Counted from the stretch's first letter, positions 1-6,453 are shown. The stretch is DNA of 8,986 nucleotides from JALQUL01 sp964556425 (GCA_964556425.1 CAZKWC010000092.1:1-8986); one strand, 5' to 3'. Numbers and translations are program-made. The notes: a model not told the origin generated them from the letters alone.

Positions 1-75
1 TTTTTTGGTACAGCGCCCTCAGCTAAAGATGCTGTCAGAAAATGGGCTTTGCTTAATCACATAGACCTAAAATAA
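1..75 (+). CDS. Possible 3' end of a rightward gene (partial)
   Basis: Frame 1 is open from the window edge to a TAA at 73-75 and would encode the last 24 residues of a protein, ending SAKDAVRKWALLNHIDLK. The residue mix (charged, amphipathic) looks protein-like. It would converge on the iron-sulfur photolyase gene, whose stop lies only 8 nt further on. Frame 2 is also open over this short distance, so the call is weak. I do not recognise the family and assign no function. Confidence 0.35.
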   Translation, partial: FFGTAPSAKDAVRKWALLNHIDLK

Positions 76-83
76 AGGATGGC

Positions 84-1637
84 TTAGCTTGTGAGTGCCC
101 CAACACTTAATCGGTGTTGATGGGCTTGTTCACTAATCGCTAATAATTCGCTTTCATTCAGCCGATTTAAATTTTTAAGTTGCATTAGCATGCGTGGGTT
201 TTTGGCTAATACATCAGCATGCTTTGCTAAATAATCCCAATACATGGTGGTAAATGGGCAGGCGGTGTTACCAGTAGAAATAGCAGGGTTGTAGCGACAA
301 TTTTTGCAGTGGTTGCTCATTCGATCTATGTATTTGCCGCTCGCAATATACGGTTTGCTGGCCATTAAACCAGCATCGGCAAATTGGCTCATACCCAAGG
401 TGTTGGGTAACTCGACCCATTCCACTGCATCTACATAAACGGCTAAATACCATTTATGCACTTGTTTGGGTTTTACACCTAACAACAAAGTATACAAGCC
501 AGTGACCATGAGTCTTTGAATATGATGCGCATAACCAGTGTTGAGGGTGAGTTCAATCGCATCTCGCAGACAAGCCATATCGGTTTTTGCAGTCCAAAAA
601 AACTCAGGTAAATTGGCTTGAGCATTCATTTCATTAAGCTCTAAATACTCGGGCATTTGAGTCCAATAAATGCCTCTTACATATTCTCGCCAACCTAAAA
701 TTTGCCTAATAAAACCTTCTACCGCCTCTATAGGCGCCAAGCCCTTATGGTAGGCTTGTTCGGCAGCCGCTACTACCTCTGTGGCTTGTAATAGTTTTAT
801 ATTTAATGCACAGGCAAGATGAGAATGATAAAGCCAGACTTCACCTTGCCACATCGCGTCTTGGTATTGACCAAAGTGGGCTAGTCTTTGTTGAATAAAT
901 GTATCTAAAGCGATTAAGGCTTGGCTACGTGTGACTGGCCAAGAAAATTGATTAATATTGCCTGGATGCTGGGCTAATTTATTTTCGACTAATTGTATAA
1001 TTTCTAAAGTGATGGAGTCGGGTGCAAAACGACTAGGTGCAGGTATTACGCCAGGGCCTTGTTTGCCAAAACTTGAGCGGTTTTCAGAGTCAAAATTCCA
1101 TTTCCCGCCTATTGGTTTTTTTCCATCCATTAAGACACCCGTTTTTTGTCTTAATTCACGATAAAAATACTCTAGTCTGATTTGTTTTCTACCCTGTATA
1201 TGCTGCTTAAAATCTCTAACGGTACTAAAAAAACTGGCATCGTCTAGTATTTCAAGTGGTATTTGAAATTGGTGGGCCACTGCTCGCAGGTTTTGTAATA
1301 CACGAAAATCGCCTGGTGCTGTCATACGCAAGCTTTTTGGCTGGTAGGCTTGAATAGCTTTTTCTAATTCACCTGCCAAACTACCAGAGTTGTTATCATC
1401 ATCAAGTTGACTGTAAATAACGGGCCACCCTTTATTTTTTAGCTGCGTAGCAAAATGTCGCATAGCGCTTAAAAAAAACGTTGTACGCTGTTTAGAAGAC
1501 ATTACATGAGTAGATTCTTCTAATACTTCTGCCATCCAAATTTTATCTTGTGTAGGATCAAAATGGTTCAAAACAGTGGCAAACTCATCTAATTGATCAC
1601 CCAATATGATAATTAAATTTCGAGTGGTATGGGACAT
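84..1637 (-). CDS. Iron-sulfur bacterial cryptochrome/photolyase, PhrB-like, probable (6-4) photolyase
   Basis: A 517-aa flavoprotein of the FeS-BCP (photolyase-related) family, which uses FAD and light to repair UV lesions, mostly (6-4) photoproducts, in cytoplasmic DNA. The N-terminus (NLIIILGDQLD, residues 7-17) is the family's typical Rossmann antenna-domain start. Four cysteines fit the [4Fe-4S] ligands: C356, C444, C447 (CKNC) and C460. Their spacing matches the cluster of Agrobacterium PhrB as I recall it, shifted by six residues. The histidine pair H371-H372 (YAHHIQRLM) falls where that enzyme has its catalytic His. Length is close to the usual 500-520 aa. The ATG has an AAGG Shine-Dalgarno 6 nt upstream, partly formed by the stop codon of the preceding photolyase gene, so the two are almost certainly co-transcribed. 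The enzyme class is secure; lesion specificity is inferred. Confidence 0.93.
   Translation of the reverse strand: MSHTTRNLIIILGDQLDEFATVLNHFDPTQDKIWMAEVLEESTHVMSSKQRTTFFLSAMRHFATQLKNKGWPVIYSQLDDDNNSGSLAGELEKAIQAYQPKSLRMTAPGDFRVLQNLRAVAHQFQIPLEILDDASFFSTVRDFKQHIQGRKQIRLEYFYRELRQKTGVLMDGKKPIGGKWNFDSENRSSFGKQGPGVIPAPSRFAPDSITLEIIQLVENKLAQHPGNINQFSWPVTRSQALIALDTFIQQRLAHFGQYQDAMWQGEVWLYHSHLACALNIKLLQATEVVAAAEQAYHKGLAPIEAVEGFIRQILGWREYVRGIYWTQMPEYLELNEMNAQANLPEFFWTAKTDMACLRDAIELTLNTGYAHHIQRLMVTGLYTLLLGVKPKQVHKWYLAVYVDAVEWVELPNTLGMSQFADAGLMASKPYIASGKYIDRMSNHCKNCRYNPAISTGNTACPFTTMYWDYLAKHADVLAKNPRMLMQLKNLNRLNESELLAISEQAHQHRLSVGALTS
97..125 (+). terminator. Weak hairpin inside the 3' end of the iron-sulfur photolyase gene
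   Basis: GCCC and CAACAC (97-106) can pair with GTGTTG and GGGC (114-125), leaving a 7-nt loop and a 2-nt bulge. It lies 21 nt after the stop of the putative rightward gene ending at 75, so it could stop that transcript within the antisense gene. No clear U-run follows on either strand, so termination is speculative. Confidence 0.2.
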
Positions 1638-1645
1638 ATAAAGCC

Positions 1646-3030
1646 TTAAAAATCAAATCCAAGCTGTTGTTTAACTAATTCTGAATTTTGTATTTCAGTC
1701 GATTTTTTATGTTTGGTTTTATTCAAGTTTTTTCTTGATGCATGCTTTTCAACTATTGCCAATTTTCCCGCTTTTACTTCAGGGTCTTGCCTTCTGCCAT
1801 GCAGCATTTGTTTAGACTGCCGGGTTGCAATAGCCAAATCGACCACAGGTAAAGGAATTGATTTGCCTATTTCTAGCCCGTATTGGGCTTGCAAATCATG
1901 GGGCATTAGCCAAGGTTCAAACAAAAAAGTGTCAGGCACACGGCGCATATAAGGCAACCACCTTCTCACAAATTTTCCATGGGGGTCTTGGTCTTGTGCT
2001 TGTTTAATTGGGTTGTAAACTCGGGTGGTATTAATACCAGTAGTGCCAGACTGCATTTGCATTTGGCTCCAGTGAATGCCAGGCTCATAGTCTAAAAATT
2101 GTGTGGCCANNNNNNNNNNNNNNNNNNNNNNNNNNNNNNNNNNNNNNNNNNNNNNNNNNNNNNNNNNNNNNNNNNNNNNNNNNNNNNNNNNNNNNNNNNN
2201 NNNNNNNNNTGCCAATATAAACGGCTTTGAAACCCAACTAATCCTGCCAAATGTCGATTGGCTTGAGGCGGTAGCAGGGCCATTTGTTGCCGAGTTTGTT
2301 GCACTACTTCACGCATACTAATGCAGCCCCAGGCCAAATAAGCCGATAGCCTAGAGCATTTATCGGGTGCAGTTAATGGAGAGGAAATCCCACCTCTGTA
2401 GCCAATACTTCTAGCGCTTAAAAAACTACGCAGAGTTGTGATAGCTTGCGATCTGCCACCCTTTTGCCTATGGCTAGGGTTATGCTTTAAATGTGCGGGT
2501 GCAATAAAATTGTCAAAACTAAAATAATGGGCCTTATGGCTAGGATAAAAATGCAAGGCCTTGATATTTTGCAATGGTAAAGCCATAAAACTCTCCCAAG
2601 TGGTATGCCAAAGGTTGCGGTTTTTCAAGCCTCGTATGACTCCAAACTGAGGGTACTCCTGCCACTTTACCTGATGTAATTTGCACCATGCTTGAACTTT
2701 TAAATCTCGTGCATAACTAAAGTCATTACCCGTTTCTTGATGTGAAGCCATTTGATTAAATGGCGCTTCATGCCAAATCTTAGCAAGCACCTCGCTTATC
2801 TCACCCTGATGTATTTCTAGCCCGCCACCAAAGCTGGCTAAGGCTTTATGGAGCTCATGCAGCGATTCCTTTACAAACTCAAAATGTTGTAATGCAGCAT
2901 CTGCTTGTAGCCACACTTCTGGTTCTATAACGTAAATACAGCGAACAGGCCCACGCCTAGCGGCATTGGCTAAAGCAGCATGATCTTGCCAACGCAAGTC
3001 TCGTTTAAACCAAACTAATTGGTAACTCAT
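1646..3030 (-). CDS. FAD-binding cryptochrome/photolyase family protein, interrupted by an assembly gap
   Basis: A DNA photolyase/cryptochrome flavoprotein read in two pieces around the N-run at 2110-2209. The first 273 residues carry the antenna-domain start LVWFKRDLR (5-13), then the FAD-domain entry GGRSQAITTLRSFL (191-204) and SPLTAPDKCSRLSAYLAWG (217-235). After the gap, 153 residues begin with ATQFLDYEPGIHW and continue with SGTTGINTTRVYNP and FVRRWLP, the usual FAD-pocket end. The C-terminal tail is Lys-rich. The two pieces are in different frames only because the N-run has an arbitrary length. By comparison with E. coli PhrB about 90 residues are missing, including the FAD/DNA-contact helices, so catalytic competence and subclass (CPD photolyase or cryptochrome) cannot be judged. 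I chose the ATG at 3030 because family members begin just before LVWF. A GTG at 3060 adds 10 residues and has an AAGGGG 12 nt upstream. Third gene of the leftward operon. Confidence 0.88.
2110..2209. other. Assembly gap (100 N) inside the photolyase gene
   Basis: Exactly 100 N, the conventional placeholder for unknown length. The flanks share no overlap. The codon fragments on each side (CA before the gap and xTG after it, minus strand) require a true length of 3n+2 if the gene is intact. Alignment by eye with E. coli PhrB suggests roughly 270 missing bases. Confidence 0.95.
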
Positions 3031-3096
3031 GAGCTGTATTGGAGCAGAATGAAAATGCACAAAATTATGGAGCCCCTTTAAGAACTTGTTAACCCA

Positions 3097-3273
3097 CTAA
3101 CTTGATGACTTAGATTTATTCATTCGGCAGGCATCTGAACAATACAAAACCTGATCCCAGTTTTTTGCCCAAGATTTACGCCAAGTCATGTCCCTGCCGC
3201 ATACTTTGCATGGTTTGCTAGGCAAGTGTTGTTTATTACCTTTAAAGCCTTTTTGAACTGTGGAATTTGCCAT
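3097..3273 (-). CDS. DUF2256 domain protein, 58-aa zinc-ribbon-like
   Basis: A 58-aa protein, MANSTVQKGF onward to SKSSS. The core LPSKPCKVCGRDMTWRKSWA (residues 20-39), followed by NWDQVLYCSDACR, is the DUF2256 (COG4338) signature. C25-x2-C28 and C54-x3-C58-type spacing is not exact: the cysteines seen are CKVC (31, 34 from the start) and YCSDAC (54, 58 region), a four-cysteine pattern that suggests one bound zinc. Its biochemical role is unknown. DUF2256 genes are often found beside photolyase/cryptochrome genes, as here. Its ATG overlaps the stop of the DUF2237 gene (TAATG), which implies translational coupling, and the photolyase ATG follows 66 nt after its TAG. Short and cytoplasmic, with no signal peptide. 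Family assignment is firm; function is not known. Confidence 0.9.
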   Translation of the reverse strand: MANSTVQKGFKGNKQHLPSKPCKVCGRDMTWRKSWAKNWDQVLYCSDACRMNKSKSSS

Positions 3274-3659
3274 TATTCCAACGAGCTAGAGTTGTTAAGA
3301 GCACAAGATTGCAAATGGGCCAGGCTTACCATTTCAAGTGCTTTTATATGCGTACACTCGAGTACCACTAAAGGGGCAACTCCTGCATCAAAAGCTTGTT
3401 TCCAGCGCATAGCACATAAGCACCAACGGTCGCCTGGTTTTAAACCTGCAAAACGGTATTGTGGCCGTGGGGTAATTAAATCGTTGCCGCAAGCCAAGGA
3501 ATAATCTAAAAAGGCTTGCGTCATTTTGGCACACACCACATGACTACCTTGGTCATTTTCATCGGTGTTACAACAACCATCTCTAAAATAGCCAGTGAGT
3601 GGATCATAAGAGCAGGGCATTAAAGCCGATCCCAATACATTTTGAGCTTCTAGATTCAT
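3273..3659 (-). CDS. DUF2237 family protein
   Basis: A 128-aa protein matching DUF2237 over nearly its whole length: NVLG (7-10), a Cys at 16, FRDGCC (25-30), GSHVVCA (38-44), NDLITPRP (59-66), GLKPGDRWCLCA (72-83) and the C-terminal VVLECTHIKALE. The conserved Cys and His residues suggest metal binding or redox chemistry, but no activity is established that I know of. No signal peptide. It is the first gene of the compact leftward set and overlaps the DUF2256 gene by one base. The ATG at 3659 sits right before the conserved NVLG block; the upstream sequence has only a poor ribosome site. A 109-bp spacer separates it from the phosphatase gene upstream, so the operon promoter most likely lies there. 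Confidence 0.9.
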   Translation of the reverse strand: MNLEAQNVLGSALMPCSYDPLTGYFRDGCCNTDENDQGSHVVCAKMTQAFLDYSLACGNDLITPRPQYRFAGLKPGDRWCLCAMRWKQAFDAGVAPLVVLECTHIKALEMVSLAHLQSCALNNSSSLE

Positions 3660-3768
3660 GTTTTTTTCTAAGGGTTAAATAAAACAAGTGCAATTAAAAA
3701 AATGAAATAGTTGTCAGACTTTCATTTATTACCAATTACCAATTACCATTACTTGCATTCAATTATCA
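3660..3768 (-). promoter_or_regulatory. Probable promoter region of the photolyase operon
   Basis: This 109-bp AT-rich spacer is the only substantial gap before the four-gene cluster. On the minus strand it contains a CTGACA hexamer (resembling a -35 box) at about 3712-3717 and several TGGTAAT words, but no convincing -10 box at standard spacing. I see no terminator hairpin after the upstream phosphatase gene, so readthrough is possible. I looked for a TGATCC-type sigma-E site and did not find one. Confidence 0.35.
3729..3749. repeat. Three tandem heptamers upstream of the photolyase operon
   Basis: TTACCAA, TTACCAA and TTACCAT follow each other without spacers (TTGGTAA read on the minus strand). 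The array lies 70-90 bp before the DUF2237 start. It could be a slippage-prone simple repeat or a regulator binding site; nothing else distinguishes these. Confidence 0.6.
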
Positions 3769-4338
3769 TTATTCTGGTTTTGCAATAACTTGATGAGAAA
3801 CTACTTTCCCGTTGATATCTAGCTTAACTAATACTAAATCAGCTGAGTCAACATTCTGACCTGTAAGAGCAAAAATATTGACATGATGGGTAACGAAAAT
3901 TAAGGCGTTTTTTTGTTTGGTTTTAATTTTTTCAGCCATTAATTTTTCTAACTCTAATTTAGTTTGTTGCTCTTTATGCATTTCATTAAAGAAAGAAGAT
4001 AAAGCAGAGTGAGTTTGTACTTTTGAAAAGTTTAACAATAGAGCGGTTTCTAGACAACGACACCAAGGGCTGGAATAGACTTGGGCCTGCGTTACACCTT
4101 GGTTTTTTAACCAATTACCAATATTTGAAGCTTGTAGTCGACCTTGTGAATTTAAATTGCGCTGAGTCTGGCAGTCGCTTAATTGAAATTGTTGTGGGTC
4201 ACCCACTCCAGGAGCATAGGCATGCCTCATTAATAAAAGGTAATGAGGCGCTTGTAATTTATCGGATAACTCTGATGCCAGTGTAGGCACAAACAACAAC
4301 AGACTTAAAAGTCCAAAGCACGCTTTTAAAAACAGCAT
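3769..4338 (-). CDS. Histidine phosphatase family protein, exported
   Basis: A secreted member of the histidine phosphatase (phosphoglycerate-mutase-like) superfamily, of about 189 aa from the ATG at 4338. Numbered from an in-frame TTG five codons earlier (4353), it has a Lys-containing N-terminus, a leucine-rich core and a signal-peptidase site near TLAS (24-27), so it should act in the periplasm. The catalytic motif is LLMRHAYAPG, with R43 and H44 (RHA instead of the common RHG). The second Arg is in SSPWCRCLETA (R99) and the distal His is in FVTHHVNI (H156/H157). Family members hydrolyse phosphate esters through a phosphohistidine; the substrate here cannot be told. I prefer the ATG because GAAAG lies 8 nt before it and the TTG has no ribosome site. 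Upstream of the photolyase operon on the same strand, with no clear functional tie. Confidence 0.85.
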   Translation of the reverse strand: MLFLKACFGLLSLLLFVPTLASELSDKLQAPHYLLLMRHAYAPGVGDPQQFQLSDCQTQRNLNSQGRLQASNIGNWLKNQGVTQAQVYSSPWCRCLETALLLNFSKVQTHSALSSFFNEMHKEQQTKLELEKLMAEKIKTKQKNALIFVTHHVNIFALTGQNVDSADLVLVKLDINGKVVSHQVIAKPE

Positions 4339-4672
4339 TTTTAAAACTTTCAATCGAATAAAAAATCAATTTTAAATTGAAAAGCTTTTGCATGTATTCG
4401 TGTGGTTAATATAATATAAAGTTGAATAACTTGCCATTTACCATAGTTTTGGGTTAAAAAGAGGCCGTAATGCATTACTCTTAGAGAATGAAATTACACT
4501 GTGCTTATAAGTAGTTAATGTGTAAGCAGGCACGCACGTATGTGGGTAAGAAAAAACACATCATAAAGTTTTTAAGTTTGAGTAATTCCTTATTACTAGG
4601 CTGTACAGCAACTATGGTTTGTAAAATAGTGCTTTGATTCTTATTTTTGTAGGCCAATATGGAAAGCAATCC
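4339..4672. promoter_or_regulatory. Divergent intergenic region between the phosphatase and YdeI-like genes
   Basis: About 330 AT-rich bases lie between two divergent genes and should carry both promoters. On the minus strand a TATATTATATT stretch near 4408-4418 is a plausible -10 for the phosphatase, with only a poor -35 (TGGCAA). On the plus strand TAAAAT at 4622-4627 is a weak -10 candidate for the YdeI-like gene. A perfect 12-bp palindrome, GTAATGCATTAC, lies at 4467-4478. A possible tiny lipoprotein ORF (4518-4637) is listed separately. Confidence 0.5.
4518..4637 (+). CDS. Possible tiny lipoprotein ORF or lipoprotein-gene remnant (39 aa)
   Basis: An ATG at 4518 (or a GTG at 4542) opens a frame reading VGKKKHIIKFLSLSNSLLLG and then CTAT, ending at TGA 4635-4637. 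The basic start, hydrophobic stretch and LLLGC resemble a lipoprotein signal peptide, leaving a mature peptide of about 11 residues, similar in layout to entericidin-sized lipoproteins or to the stump of a decayed gene. Neither start has a convincing ribosome site. It ends 35 nt before the YdeI-like ATG. It may be chance. Confidence 0.25.
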   Translation: MCKQARTYVGKKKHIIKFLSLSNSLLLGCTATMVCKIVL

Positions 4673-5293
4673 ATGATTACGATAAGTTCTGATTATTTTG
4701 AAAAGGGTTGCGGCCGTTGTGATCGTTTTGCAACCGCAGATTGTTCAGTTCAACAATGGAAGTTAGGACTACAACAATTACAAAAAATTTGTTTAGATAT
4801 TGGCCTTACCGAGCAAGTTAAATGGGGTCATCCTTGTTATACCTATAGGGATAGAAACATTGCCATACTAGGTGCTTTTAGAAAAGATTTTAGATTAAGT
4901 TTTTTTAATTCAGCTTTATTAAAAGACACAAACAAATTATTAATCAAACAAGGTCCTAACACACAACATCCCGATTGTTTTAAGTTTAGCCACCATCAGC
5001 AAATTGAAACTTTAGCTCCTACCATAAAAGCTTATTTGTTAGAAGCAATTGCTTATGCCGAACAAGGGCTGTTGCCGGTTAAAGAAAAGGGTATTCTAGA
5101 ATTACCACAAGAGTTATTAGACTTTATGAATCTAGACGAAGAATTGGCTGAGGCATTTAACAAACTAAGCCCTGGAAGACAAAAAAGTTATGTACTTCAA
5201 ATTAATTCTGCTAAACAACTAGCCACAAAAATTGCCAGAATTAAAAAATTTCGGCCCGCTATTTTGGCTGGTAAAGGCGCTAACGAATTGTAA
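4673..5293 (+). CDS. DUF1801 / YdeI-OmpD-associated (OmdA) family protein
   Basis: A 206-aa cytoplasmic protein with two recognisable parts. Residues about 26-125 form a DUF1801-type domain (VKWGHPCYTY at 49-58, NIAILGAFRKDFRLSFFN at 62-79). The C-terminal portion has the OmdA signature LSPGRQKSYVLQINSAK (165-181) and RIKKFRPAILAGKG (189-202). The N-terminus EKGCGRCDRFATADC holds C13, C16 and C24, as seen in many relatives. Biochemical function is not established; the family name comes from a link to OmpD/YdeI phenotypes. I chose the ATG at 4673 because GGAAAG lies 6 nt upstream and family similarity begins there; a TTG at 4634 would add 13 residues without such support. Apparently monocistronic; it converges on the AraC-type gene. 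Confidence 0.9.
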   Translation: MITISSDYFEKGCGRCDRFATADCSVQQWKLGLQQLQKICLDIGLTEQVKWGHPCYTYRDRNIAILGAFRKDFRLSFFNSALLKDTNKLLIKQGPNTQHPDCFKFSHHQQIETLAPTIKAYLLEAIAYAEQGLLPVKEKGILELPQELLDFMNLDEELAEAFNKLSPGRQKSYVLQINSAKQLATKIARIKKFRPAILAGKGANEL

Positions 5294-5301
5294 AAATTAG
5301 C

Positions 5302-5341
5302 ATCCATAATAATTCAAATTGAATTAGTTCTGGATTTATGG
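5302..5341. terminator. AT-rich palindromic region between convergent genes, possible weak bidirectional terminator
   Basis: The 17-bp palindrome TAATTCAAATTGAATTA (5310-5326) is enclosed by a second pair of arms, CCATAA (5304-5309) and TTATGG (5336-5341). It fills the 57 bp between the stops of the YdeI-like and AraC genes, where a shared terminator would be expected. The inner stem is AT-rich and no U-run follows, so strength is doubtful. Confidence 0.3.
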
Positions 5342-5350
5342 GGAGGCACT

Positions 5351-6343
5351 TTAAGAACTTAGTCTAAAGGCATTAGGAGTTTTTCCGGTCCAGTTTCTAA
5401 AAGCTCTTATAAATGAGTTGCTTTCTTGAAAGCCCAAGAGCCAAGAAATTTCTCCAGTAGAAATACTAGAGTGGCTTAAATAGTGTTGTGCCAGCTCGCT
5501 TCTGACTTGGTTTAAAACCTCTTGAAAACTCACATTTTCTTCGCTTAAATAACGTTGCAAAGTTCTTTTACTAAGGGCTAAGCGTTGTGCCACTATTTCA
5601 ATTGAGCTCATACCAGCAGGCAATGTTTCTAATAATACGCCTCTTACTCTTTCCGTCATACTGGCGTCATCATCTAACACCGATAATCTTTTTTGAAGGT
5701 GGGGTTCAAAAACTTGCCACATACCAGAATTATGCGTAAAAAACGGACGAATTGCATCGCTTGAAGAAAATGCAATTTCAATTTGATTAGAGCTAGTTAA
5801 TGAACAACCAAAATACAAATCATAGTGATTTTTATTGGTGGGTAATTGTTTGCAACTAGCCTGCATAGGTATTATGTTATGCCTAGTTGCAATTCTTGAT
5901 AATTGAGTAAAAAACACCAACTCTGCAAGCGCCAAGCTTTTAGGAATTTGTTGTTCGCGACCATAACAATTTAATCGCACCGTTGTTTTGAATTGGCTTA
6001 CTTCTACATCCATCAATAAAGGCCCAATCAAACGCTTGTATTGAGCAATGCGTTGCAGCGCCGAATTTAAATTAGGACTACATAAACAAGCAAATAACAC
6101 TGGGTCAAAAGCCTCTACTGAAATGACTTGTCCTAGCTTTAGAGCCACTTCCTCGTTACCTGCAATTTGTTCTAAGCTACGCCAAAAGTTAAAATATTCA
6201 TGACTTGAAATAGAGGCGTCTGGCCTACTAAATAGGTCGGCAGGCAATTGAGCTAAACGCAGCACTTCATCTGGGTTGTAGCCCATATCTACAATTAAAA
6301 GTTTCCAGCTCAATTGCACACAAAAACGTGTTGCTTGTTTCAA
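5351..6343 (-). CDS. AraC-family transcriptional regulator (OruR-like, Arabinose_bd N-domain)
   Basis: A 330-aa DNA-binding regulator. Residues about 15-205 resemble the Arabinose_bd (PF12625) sensor domain found in OruR-like regulators (SSHEYFNFWRSLEQIAGNEE, AFDPVLFACLCSPNLNSALQ). Residues about 235-328 hold the two helix-turn-helix units: IEIVAQRLALSKRTLQRYL (248-266) and GEISWLLGFQESNSFIRAF (297-315), followed by WTGKTPNAFR, the canonical AraC ending. The effector is unknown. The start is a TTG at 6343: GGAG lies 8 nt upstream, a stop is in frame just before it, and the next ATG is 19 codons in and would cut the sensor domain. It lies 122 bp downstream of the SDR gene on the same strand, so it may regulate that gene or itself. 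Confidence 0.93.
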   Translation of the reverse strand: MKQATRFCVQLSWKLLIVDMGYNPDEVLRLAQLPADLFSRPDASISSHEYFNFWRSLEQIAGNEEVALKLGQVISVEAFDPVLFACLCSPNLNSALQRIAQYKRLIGPLLMDVEVSQFKTTVRLNCYGREQQIPKSLALAELVFFTQLSRIATRHNIIPMQASCKQLPTNKNHYDLYFGCSLTSSNQIEIAFSSSDAIRPFFTHNSGMWQVFEPHLQKRLSVLDDDASMTERVRGVLLETLPAGMSSIEIVAQRLALSKRTLQRYLSEENVSFQEVLNQVRSELAQHYLSHSSISTGEISWLLGFQESNSFIRAFRNWTGKTPNAFRLSS

Positions 6344-6351
6344 AATATGAA

Positions 6352-6355
6352 CTCC
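6352..6355 (-). promoter_or_regulatory. Shine-Dalgarno GGAG that fixes the TTG start of the AraC-type gene
   Basis: GGAG on the minus strand lies 8 nt before TTG at 6343-6341. No ATG or GTG is available in frame before the upstream TAA (6361-6359), so this site supports a rare initiation codon and probably modest translation of the regulator. Confidence 0.6.
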
Positions 6356-6415
6356 AAATTACACTGCGTCTAGAAGCTATAAGCTAAAAGCACTTCAATT
6401 TTTTAGATGCAAGTT

Positions 6416-6453
6416 TTTGTAGTATCAAATAAAAAAACACGTAATACTACAAA
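6416..6453. promoter_or_regulatory. Perfect 10-bp inverted repeat between the SDR and AraC-type genes
   Basis: TTTGTAGTAT (6416-6425) and ATACTACAAA (6444-6453) are exact reverse complements separated by 18 nt, starting 12 nt after the SDR stop. Neither strand shows a U-run after the second arm, so a simple terminator is unlikely, although the loop itself is T-rich on the minus strand. An operator for a dimeric regulator, or an attenuator controlling readthrough into the AraC-type gene, would fit. Confidence 0.5.

Noticed and set aside
2092..2321. Frames reading across the first N-run on either strand
   Set aside because: They consist mainly of unknown residues and depend on the arbitrary gap length; only the flanking photolyase segments are meaningful.
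3226..3504. Plus-strand 92-codon frame opposite the DUF2237 and DUF2256 genes
   Set aside because: Its translation is low-quality and antisense to two recognised families, so it is a shadow frame.
3660..3768. Sigma-E/ChrR-type singlet-oxygen promoter or a LitR-type operator for the photolyase operon
   Set aside because: Neither a TGATCC-like -35 nor a clear TGTACA-type dyad is present in the spacer.
4600..4609. Palindrome GCTGTACAGC, resembling half of a LexA-type site (CTGT...ACAG)
   Set aside because: The halves abut with no 8-base spacer, so it does not fit a LexA box, and about nine 10-bp palindromes are expected by chance in this window.
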